A stretch of 64,000 nt of DNA from M1-B18 sp048264125 (lineage in GTDB: Bacteria; Bacillota; Clostridia; Peptostreptococcales; Natronincolaceae), in contig JBLXDM010000003.1 in the NCBI GenBank assembly GCA_048264125.1, forward strand, positions 124,001 through 188,000. The letters are read 5' to 3'. Positions 57,997 to 64,000 of the stretch are shown piece by piece (position 1 is the first letter of the stretch; each line of letters opens with the position of its first letter). Position numbers and translations under genes: made by a program. The notes under the pieces are model-generated. The model was not told the origin of the DNA. It did no database searches and saw only the letters and a program-made list of their open reading frames with translations.

Positions 57997-59985
57997 GTGG
58001 ATTTCAAAAATGATGAAGCTTTAAATGTTGATAGTTTAATGGAAGAATACGATAAGGAGACGGCTGCCTCTAGAAAGCTGAAGGGTTTCATGGCCATCGT
58101 AGTAGGAGTTATGGCCATTTCAATGTCTCTTTTTCATTTATATACCGCTGCCTTTGGAACCCTGTTGTCCGTAAGACAACGTTCCTTGCACATTATACTT
58201 GCCTTTGCATTAGGCTTCCTGCTTTATCCCGCCTTTAAAAAGGGGGACAAGACAAAAATTGCCATCCTGGACTATCTGTTGGCAGCCTTGTCGGTAGGCG
58301 TATTTGGTTACTTGTTTGTAAACTTTCAAACCATTGCCCTGAGGGGTGGTAGCGTAGAAAGAATAGACATTATACTTGGCATGCTAGCTATTGTTCTTAC
58401 CCTAGAAGTAACTCGCCGAGTTGTTGGTCCGGAGCTCCCAATAGTAGCGACCCTGTTCCTCATTTACGCAAAATTCGGCCCCCAGATGCCCGGCATATTG
58501 GCTCACAGAGGATTCTCATTAGAAAGAATCATCAGCCATATGTATTTAACAACTGAGGGTATACTAGGTATCCCTATCGGTGTATCCGCAACCTTCGTAT
58601 TTATGTTTATATTATTCGGTGCCTTTCTGGACAAAACAGGGGTCGGTAAATTTTTTATTGACCTAGCCTACAGCTTAACAGGACATATGAAGAGCGGCCC
58701 TGCCATGACTGCGGTTGTTGCCAGTGGATTCATGGGCTCTATCTCAGGAAGCTCTGTCGCCAATACCGTAACAACAGGTGCCTTCACTATACCCCTGATG
58801 AAAAAAATTGGCTACAAGCCTCATTTCGCTGGAGCAGTTGAAGCAGCGGCTTCCACCGGTGGTCAGATTATGCCGCCGGTAATGGGTGCAGCCGCCTTTA
58901 TTATGGCAGAATTTACAGGCATTCCTTATATCAAGATTATTGCTGCTGCTGCCATACCTGCCTTCCTATATTACTTTGCAGTTGCATCCATGGTTCATTT
59001 GGAAGCATGCAAGCTAGGATTGAAGGGTATGCCAAAAAGTCAGCTGCCAAAGCTGAGTAAACTAATATTAAAACAGGGATATCTTTTTATTCCTCTAATA
59101 GCAATCGTGTATTTCCTAATGTCAGGTCTGACGCCATTGCTTGCAGCCTTCAGAGCTATTCTGATCTCTGTTGTAATTGCTGTACTTGCCAGCATATATA
59201 AGTATTATAAGACTAAGGAGTTTAGCTTTACTATTAAAGACTTTATCAGTGCTTTGGAGCAAGGCGCTAAGGGCTCAATCGGAGTGGCGTGTGCGTGCGC
59301 CTGTGCCGGTATGATCGTAGGCGTCGTGACCCTTACCGGTCTAGGCTTAAGATTCGCAGAGCTTATAGTCACATTATCACAGGGTAATCTCTTCCTGACC
59401 TTGTTCTTCACCATGTGTGCTTCAATTATATTGGGTATGGGTCTTCCAACCACTGCAAAATATATTGTACTGGCTACTATGGCAGTACCGGCATTAATTG
59501 CGCTTGAAGTTAATCTAATGTCAGCCCACCTATTTATACTGTATTTTGGTGTAATTGCTGATATCACGCCACCTGTTGCTTTGGCTGCATATGCAGGTGC
59601 AGGCATTGCAGGTGCCAACGCTATGAAGACAGGCTTCCAGGCTGTAAAGCTGGCGCTGGCTGCCTTCCTTGTACCATACGTCTTTGCATTTAATTCAGAA
59701 CTGATTTTGGTTAAGGAGGTAGTTGATTCTACTGTCACCTTTGTTCCCTTTATACAGGCAGTGCCGGTTATTATATCCTCGGTTCTGGGTATATTATGCT
59801 TAGCATGTGCCATAGAGCAATATATGGTAACTAAAAGCAAGGTATATGAAACATTAGTACTGTTTGTAGCTGCCCTATCATTATTGCAGCCGGGGCTTTA
59901 TACAGATCTCTTTGGTTTACTGGCATTAGGCTCAATATATATACTTCAAAAACAGAGGGTTAAAAAGACGATTATAGCTGCATAA
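57997..59985 (+). CDS. TRAP transporter permease, fused DctQ-DctM type
   Basis: 662-aa membrane protein with about 16 helices. Small-subunit-like part 35-150, then the DctM-like part with GSISGSSVANTVTTGAFTIPLMKKIGYKPHFAGAVEAAASTGGQIMPPVMGAAAFIMAEFTGIPY and MGLPTTAKYIVLATMAVPALI. It drives Na+-coupled uptake of the ligand of the TAXI protein. GTG start with GAGGAGG eight bases before. Confidence 0.93.
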   Translation: MDFKNDEALNVDSLMEEYDKETAASRKLKGFMAIVVGVMAISMSLFHLYTAAFGTLLSVRQRSLHIILAFALGFLLYPAFKKGDKTKIAILDYLLAALSVGVFGYLFVNFQTIALRGGSVERIDIILGMLAIVLTLEVTRRVVGPELPIVATLFLIYAKFGPQMPGILAHRGFSLERIISHMYLTTEGILGIPIGVSATFVFMFILFGAFLDKTGVGKFFIDLAYSLTGHMKSGPAMTAVVASGFMGSISGSSVANTVTTGAFTIPLMKKIGYKPHFAGAVEAAASTGGQIMPPVMGAAAFIMAEFTGIPYIKIIAAAAIPAFLYYFAVASMVHLEACKLGLKGMPKSQLPKLSKLILKQGYLFIPLIAIVYFLMSGLTPLLAAFRAILISVVIAVLASIYKYYKTKEFSFTIKDFISALEQGAKGSIGVACACACAGMIVGVVTLTGLGLRFAELIVTLSQGNLFLTLFFTMCASIILGMGLPTTAKYIVLATMAVPALIALEVNLMSAHLFILYFGVIADITPPVALAAYAGAGIAGANAMKTGFQAVKLALAAFLVPYVFAFNSELILVKEVVDSTVTFVPFIQAVPVIISSVLGILCLACAIEQYMVTKSKVYETLVLFVAALSLLQPGLYTDLFGLLALGSIYILQKQRVKKTIIAA

Positions 59986-60000
59986 GCTATAACTGTTATA

Positions 60001-60048
60001 AGCAATAAAAAAAGGAGGAAATTAAAAATTTCTCCTTTTTTTATTGCT
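60001..60048 (+). terminator. TRAP operon terminator
   Basis: AGCAATAAAAAAAGGAG / CTCCTTTTTTTATTGCT, a 17-bp stem with a T-rich exit. Long and symmetrical, so active on both strands. Confidence 0.85.
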
Positions 60049-60070
60049 CTTTTATTATTCGCTTTTCTTT

Positions 60071-60109
60071 TTCACTATTCACTATTCACTATTACTATTA
60101 CTATTACTA
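60071..60109. repeat. Short tandem repeats
   Basis: TTCACTA three times, then TTACTA three times, in the gap between TRAP and the carbonic-anhydrase-like gene. No coding role. Units too short and contiguous for CRISPR. Confidence 0.85.
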
Positions 60110-60124
60110 TTCGCCATTCACTGC

Positions 60125-60538
60125 CTAGGCTACGTTCTCTACAACCTTACTGCAGACAACCTCCACCTTCCACTCTTCATTCACATATAGCCCCACTACC
60201 GGAACAGCCGAAAACCAACCAGAGACCAGCTCCACACATTGCTTTATCTGCTGGCAGTGCTCTTCCCTCGTTGCTTCATTGGCGGCACAATCGTAATGAC
60301 CGGCAATAGCAATAAACCCAGATTGATGATTTTCAACAGATATTAATATCTTTCTTTTTATAGCCTCTATTGCCTCAGGTGATCCATTGATCAAGGCGTG
60401 GTCAGGTCCCGGTTCCGTTATCATGTCTATGTAGTCTGCATGCGTATCGTTTAGAAGCCATTCTAAAACTGGAAACTGAACACGCCCATCAATACAGTTT
60501 ATAGCAGTTGCAAATTTCTTCCCGATCAAGTCTAACAT
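60125..60538 (-). CDS. Small beta-carbonic-anhydrase-like protein
   Basis: 137-aa protein. INCIDGRVQFP (C15, D17, R19) and IAGHYDCAAN supply the Cys, His, Cys zinc ligands of beta-CA. It is shorter than usual beta-CA (about 190 aa or more), so activity is uncertain. Confidence 0.65.
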   Translation of the reverse strand: MLDLIGKKFATAINCIDGRVQFPVLEWLLNDTHADYIDMITEPGPDHALINGSPEAIEAIKRKILISVENHQSGFIAIAGHYDCAANEATREEHCQQIKQCVELVSGWFSAVPVVGLYVNEEWKVEVVCSKVVENVA

Positions 60539-60917
60539 CTCCTTAGTATAATCATAATGTCAAACACCTAATTTCTATTATACTCAATAGCGTTGTCCAT
60601 GTCACTTAAATATTTTTTAGAATTTAATAAAAATTTAAGATATACAGATTGAAGACAAAGTCCATATACAGCCTACAAAAATCGTAGAGTTTGTACACAA
60701 GAACAAAGTGGCTTCGCAACTGAAAGAACAAAGTGGCTTCGCCACGTTGTTTTCCAGGGAACCCATGCGTTCCCTAGGACGCTTCGCTGTACCCTCCTTA
60801 TATTAATAAGGGGGAGTAGCCCCCTTAACAACCCCCCATTTCATAGGAAATAAAACGAACTTTCCTATGAAATAAAAAAATAACCCTAAGCACATAGGGT
60901 TATTCCCAACTACTATT
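60539..60917. other. Repeat-rich intergenic region
   Basis: No gene. A 19-bp direct repeat AAGAACAAAGTGGCTTCGC lies at 60699-60717 and 60724-60742 (25-bp period). Inverted repeats: GGGAAC-CATGC-GTTCCC near 60758 and TTTCATAGGAAA/TTTCCTATGAAA (60839-60872). The latter may be a terminator for either side. Confidence 0.6.
60879..60904 (-). terminator. Terminator of the tat operon
   Basis: AATAACCCTA / TAGGGTTATT stem, followed on the minus strand by TTTTTTT. Confidence 0.85.
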
Positions 60918-61628
60918 CTATTCCTTCGACTTCTTACCCACAATAGTAGAAAGCACAATGCTCAGCTCAAATAGCACCAGCATAGGAGCCGCCAACAGCA
61001 TCTGAGATACGACATCCGGCGGTGTTAATAGTGCTGCTACAACCACTATTGCCAAAATAAAGAATTTTCTGTTCTTCTTTAGGGTATTGGCAGTTATGAT
61101 ATTCAGCTTTGTCAGTAGCACCACCACTATGGGCATTTCAAATACTAGGCCAAAAGCCAATAAAATCGAATTTATGAAGCCGATATAGCTACCGAAGGAG
61201 AACATGGGCTCTATACCATCCAGCTTGAGCTTTACAAAGAAGTTAATTGTAATTGGTAATATTACCTTATATGCAAAGGCAACCCCTGTAGCAAAAAACA
61301 GTGCTCCACTTATTAATGCCAGCAAAATCATTCTCTTTTCCTTTTTTTCCAATCCCGGTCTTACAAAAAACCATAGCTGAGAAATTGTTATAGGGGAGGT
61401 AATGGCTATGCCTGCTATCAAGGCCAGCTTAACGTAAGCTAAAAACAACTCTGGTGGAGTTAGGTAAACAAATTCCAAACCGTTTGCAGGTAGCAATACG
61501 AGTTCAATTATGTAATTGACATAATTGTAACAAACAAGAGTGCTGGCAATCACTACTACAGCAATAATCATCAACCTTTTCCTTAACTCGCCAAGATGTT
61601 CAACTAGTGTAAATTTTTGTTCCTCCAC
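60918..61628 (-). CDS. tatC: TatC, Sec-independent translocase
   Basis: 236-aa membrane protein with six helices. LVEHLGELRKRLMI at the start and LFELSIVLSTIVGKKSKE at the end are typical; FVRPGLEKKEKRM and LTPPDVVSQMLLAAPML are the signature loops. GTG start with weak ribosome site. It recognises twin-Arg signals; cargo is not seen here. Confidence 0.93.
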   Translation of the reverse strand: MEEQKFTLVEHLGELRKRLMIIAVVVIASTLVCYNYVNYIIELVLLPANGLEFVYLTPPELFLAYVKLALIAGIAITSPITISQLWFFVRPGLEKKEKRMILLALISGALFFATGVAFAYKVILPITINFFVKLKLDGIEPMFSFGSYIGFINSILLAFGLVFEMPIVVVLLTKLNIITANTLKKNRKFFILAIVVVAALLTPPDVVSQMLLAAPMLVLFELSIVLSTIVGKKSKE

Positions 61629-61663
61629 CTCAATTCATCCCCTATCCATTCTTCAAATATATA

Positions 61664-61837
61664 TTATTTAGTATCTTCTTTTTCGTCCTCAGCAGAAATT
61701 TTATTGGAATGATCTCTGAACTCTCTTATTGCTTTTCCAAAGGATTTACCTATTTCAGGTAGCTTTGACGGTCCAAATATAACCAAAGCAATCACTAATA
61801 TCAATACCAGCTCCATAGGTCCTAATCTACCAAACAT
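61664..61837 (-). CDS. tatA: TatA/E-like protein, copy 1
   Basis: 57-aa protein: MFGRLGPMELVLILVIALVIFGPSKLPEIGKSFGKAIREFRD, the TatA hydrophobic helix and amphipathic helix with FGP hinge, and an acidic tail. Close to copy 2 at 61892. Forms the pore with TatC. Confidence 0.9.
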   Translation of the reverse strand: MFGRLGPMELVLILVIALVIFGPSKLPEIGKSFGKAIREFRDHSNKISAEDEKEDTK

Positions 61838-61891
61838 TTAACAAGCACCTCCGCTTTTTTATTTTACTATATTTTTATATAAAAAACCATT

Positions 61892-62077
61892 TTATTTTTT
61901 TTCATTTTCTTCAAGACTTAAATCAACGCTTGCCTTTATTTCATTAGTGGCTTGCTTAAATTCTCTTATTCCTTTTCCAAGGGATCGTGCTATTTCAGGT
62001 ATTCTTTTTGGTCCAAAAACAAATAGCGCTACACTGAATATAACTAACAATTCTGCAGAACCCAATCTCCCGAACAT
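61892..62077 (-). CDS. tatA: TatA/E-like protein, copy 2
   Basis: 61-aa protein: MFGRLGSAELLVIFSVALFVFGPKRIPEIARSLGKGIREFK. Its start lies 34 bp inside the fdhD 3' end. Two TatA copies with TatC may give separate pore types. Confidence 0.92.
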   Translation of the reverse strand: MFGRLGSAELLVIFSVALFVFGPKRIPEIARSLGKGIREFKQATNEIKASVDLSLEENEKK

Positions 62078-62850
62078 ATTGTCACCTCCCCGGATAATTT
62101 AATACCCGCATCCTCTGATAAAACTCTACTGCCATGGGTATAAACGATTGGTCTATGAGAAAAAATTCTTCCCACCACCGTAATACCTAATCCCGCAGCA
62201 ATTTCCAGTGCCATACCTGTAGGTACGCTTCTGGTTGCTACTATAGGCAATCCACACGCTACAGCCTTTAATATCATGTCTGAGGATATACGCCCAGTAG
62301 TTAAAGCAATCGTTTTATTAAAGCATATTCCTGCCATCACTCCATGTCCCACCACCTTGTCTACAGCATTGTGGCGTCCGACATCCTCCCGCAGAATTAA
62401 AATACCATTATTGTTGGCTAGTGCGGCACAATGAATACCGCCGGTATCACGATATTTTTCAGCTCCTCTTGCCATAGCCGTAGCCAAGGACTTCAAATAG
62501 TTTAGGCTGATCTGAAGCTTGGAATCAATTGGCTCCTGACTCATTAGTCTATTAGAAAGTACCGTAGCACTTCCGCAGCCACTGGCTAAAACACCTGAAA
62601 GCCCATACTCCTCATGAGTTGCTATGCTTAAGGTAGTTGCAAAAATCTTTCTAATTTCATAGCTTACACCTAAATCAGTGATCTCCGTTATTTCCTTAAT
62701 CAATCCTCTATTAAAAAGATAGCCTACTGCCAGCTCCTTCAAATTTTCAGGCGTGCACATGAAGGTCACAAGCTTTCTTCCATTGACAATAAAATCTACT
62801 GGTTCTTCCTGACACACGTTATATTCCTTGAAGGAGAACTTTGTATCCAT
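62044..62850 (-). CDS. fdhD: FdhD, sulfurtransferase for molybdenum/tungsten enzymes
   Basis: 268-aa protein that passes sulfur from IscS to the bis-MGD cofactor of formate dehydrogenase. DTGGIHCAALA, LREDVGRHNAVDKVVGHG, TTGRISSDMILKAV and IVATRSVPTGMALEIA are the family blocks. Cys C92 sits in ASGCGS, where E. coli has the CxxC loop; here only one Cys is visible. GGAGG eight bases upstream selects 62850. Confidence 0.92.
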   Translation of the reverse strand: MDTKFSFKEYNVCQEEPVDFIVNGRKLVTFMCTPENLKELAVGYLFNRGLIKEITEITDLGVSYEIRKIFATTLSIATHEEYGLSGVLASGCGSATVLSNRLMSQEPIDSKLQISLNYLKSLATAMARGAEKYRDTGGIHCAALANNNGILILREDVGRHNAVDKVVGHGVMAGICFNKTIALTTGRISSDMILKAVACGLPIVATRSVPTGMALEIAAGLGITVVGRIFSHRPIVYTHGSRVLSEDAGIKLSGEVTICSGDWVLQNC

Positions 62851-62866
62851 ATTAAACTCCTCCATC

Positions 62867-63412
62867 CTATGGACATTCTAACGAGGTAACCTCGATCCAT
62901 TCTGTTAGGCTATCGGCATAAGCTTTGCTTAAATGTAGCTCTGAATATAAGTATAAGGCATTGTTTGAGGCTCTTGATTCCTTTATATCCTCATAGCCTT
63001 CAGTTTTCATTAGCTGCTCTATAATTCCAATCAATTCCTGCTCTTTAAAGCTGTAGGGACTTTTCGTGAACAGCTTGATGTCAGTAGATCTTGGATAGAT
63101 CTTAGAGTCATTCCTTATTGTATCAGCGATTAAAGCGAATAGGTCTCCATCCTCTACCCTTACCAATAGCTTTGCATAGCTTTCTGTCATATGCTTGTTG
63201 GAATAGTAATATGAGGTTTTCTTTCCCTTTAAGAGCTTGACATCTTCAAACCCCTCAATATTAGTCAATTCCTCTAGCCTGTTGGCAACCTCATCAGCCT
63301 TTAAGGATATTGGCTCCAAAGTAAAATCCTCTTCTTTGGTTAGCTTCACATTTTTAGTATTTAATCTAATTGTTTCACCAATTAATAGATTAATATCCTT
63401 ATTATCACTCAT
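62867..63412 (-). CDS. Internally duplicated protein near AOR and FdhD
   Basis: 181-aa protein made of two similar halves: LIGETIRLNTK...EDVKLLKGKKTSYYYSNKHMTESYA and LIADTIRNDSK...YEDIKESRASNNALYLYSELHLSKAYA. Each half has a predicted helix then strands. Unknown function; position suggests a partner of the oxidoreductase. AAAGGTGGG before the ATG at 63412. Confidence 0.6.
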   Translation of the reverse strand: MSDNKDINLLIGETIRLNTKNVKLTKEEDFTLEPISLKADEVANRLEELTNIEGFEDVKLLKGKKTSYYYSNKHMTESYAKLLVRVEDGDLFALIADTIRNDSKIYPRSTDIKLFTKSPYSFKEQELIGIIEQLMKTEGYEDIKESRASNNALYLYSELHLSKAYADSLTEWIEVTSLECP

Positions 63413-63479
63413 TAGCTTTCCCACCTTTTAAATTGGAGGAAAGGCAGTTTTAGCTGCCCCCCTCTGATATAATTATTAA

Positions 63480-64000
63480 TTATTTAGTTAATAAACCAAG
63501 CTTTTCAAGCTCTGTAGCTACATAGCCCATACCAAGCCTATTTAATGTAGCCTTTGTTGGGATTCCTGTATTTTCATCCCAGCCCATTTCCTTATAGAAC
63601 ATCGTCAATGCTAGCTGCATATCATCTCTATCCATCTTAACTGTACCAGCTGTAAATGGCTGCTTATCAGGGTCCATAGTATATACCCACTCGCAAATTT
63701 CATCATGATCCTTGCGCATATCCTTTGAGTTCATTTGCTTAGTAGATAATGCTCTATGAAGTGTGAGAATTCTCTCTCCCATCATATCTAGTTCAGCCTC
63801 AGTTGTAGGTATACCTGTAGCCATTGAGAAATATTGAGATTCTAGAGAAGTATTTCCTCTATAATTTCTTTCCTTAAGCGGAGAGGTTGTCATAGGCCAC
63901 ATCCAGTTACATAAGGTTAAGGAGTCATGCAGTACATTTCTAATGATACTCCATTTAGCAAACTTAGCCTTATATACATTCATCGGAGTATAGTTTGAAG
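63480..64000 (-). CDS. Aldehyde:ferredoxin oxidoreductase, C-terminal part (5' end outside window)
   Basis: Frame open to the right edge. LTLCNWMWPMTTSPLKERNYRGNTSLESQYFSMATG, then AELDMMGERILTLHRAL and a final LEKLGLLTK belong to domain 3 of tungsten-containing aldehyde oxidoreductases, which oxidise aldehydes with ferredoxin. The [4Fe-4S] and tungstopterin sites lie outside. A short stem (GGCAG/CTGCC, 63443-63458) lies after the stop. Confidence 0.8.
   Translation of the reverse strand, partial: SNYTPMNVYKAKFAKWSIIRNVLHDSLTLCNWMWPMTTSPLKERNYRGNTSLESQYFSMATGIPTTEAELDMMGERILTLHRALSTKQMNSKDMRKDHDEICEWVYTMDPDKQPFTAGTVKMDRDDMQLALTMFYKEMGWDENTGIPTKATLNRLGMGYVATELEKLGLLTK

Noticed and set aside
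59205..59840. 211-codon minus-strand frame
   Set aside because: It is a shadow of the TRAP permease on the opposite strand, caused by its codon bias.
60071..60109. CRISPR array
   Set aside because: Units of 6-7 bp with no spacers.

Overview
The window is a low-GC Firmicutes chromosome segment, most likely from an anaerobic clostridium of the Alkaliphilus/Clostridiaceae type. The evidence is the clostridial-style ribosome binding sites, a tungsten-type aldehyde:ferredoxin oxidoreductase with FdhD, a TAXI-TRAP transporter and a D-glutamate/5-oxoproline operon. About 44.7 kb of the 64 kb is one integrated prophage (2326-47121). It is bounded by 101-bp direct repeats (one mismatch) that contain the 3' half of a tRNA-Thr(GGU) gene and its terminator. 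The intact tRNA lies at the right end, next to the integrase.

Host left flank (1-2325): a partial cell-wall amidase, a ferritin-like protein, a small HTH regulator and a small membrane protein.

Prophage, read on the minus strand from right to left. The lysogeny switch at 38.5-39.2 kb has a Cro-like gene facing a repressor, with five 17-bp operators. The early region follows: excisionase-like HTH, SANT/HTH protein, ParA, ParB, XRE regulator, DnaD-like initiator, DnaC-like loader, a decayed C5-methyltransferase, a PAPS-reductase-like protein, many small Cys-rich proteins and an ArpU-like late regulator. The packaging and head genes follow (recombinase core, TerS, HNH-kinase fusion, TerL, portal, protease, capsid). 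Then comes a PBSX/XkdK-type contractile tail, including a tail chaperone with an A_AAA_AAC -1 frameshift. The lysis module (amidase, XhlA, holin-like) follows, with an extra tyrosine recombinase. Last come an FtsK-like translocase and a Replic_Relax protein. The phage is a contractile-tailed (myovirus-like) phage with an HK97-type head and probable cos packaging.

Prophage accessory arm on the right (39.2-47 kb). Downstream of the repressor lie a DnaQ-like exonuclease, a duplicated 3' end of the repressor gene, and a TcmP + DUF5131 (Gp37/Gp68) pair with an SOS-like box. Next is the most interesting module. A 403-aa TPR protein of RRNPP type (Rap/AimR-like) overlaps by ATGA a 52-aa secreted peptide precursor whose mature part starts and ends with the same nonapeptide, GDDGVIRPD. 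It is divergent from a tyrosine-recombinase-fold protein that has lost its catalytic residues. This resembles the SPbeta arbitrium locus (AimR-AimP plus the recombinase-fold repressor MrpR/YopR), so I propose an arbitrium-like lysis-lysogeny signalling system. The true integrase follows.

Host right flank (47.1-64 kb): tRNA-Thr, a CBS/CorC membrane protein, homoserine dehydrogenase, a two-domain VOC protein, a YbjQ protein, then DUF1445-DUF4392-pxpA-pxpB-pxpC. These five read as D-glutamate cyclase followed by 5-oxoprolinase. Divergent to them is a TAXI-TRAP transporter operon. Then come a beta-carbonic-anhydrase-like protein, tatC-tatA-tatA, fdhD, an internally duplicated unknown protein and a partial aldehyde:ferredoxin oxidoreductase.

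Many genes start at GTG or TTG; where the ribosome binding site decides, I moved the start and say so. Several genes shorter than 60 codons were found by reading the sequence directly (XkdX-like, TatA, the peptide precursor and Cys-rich phage proteins).
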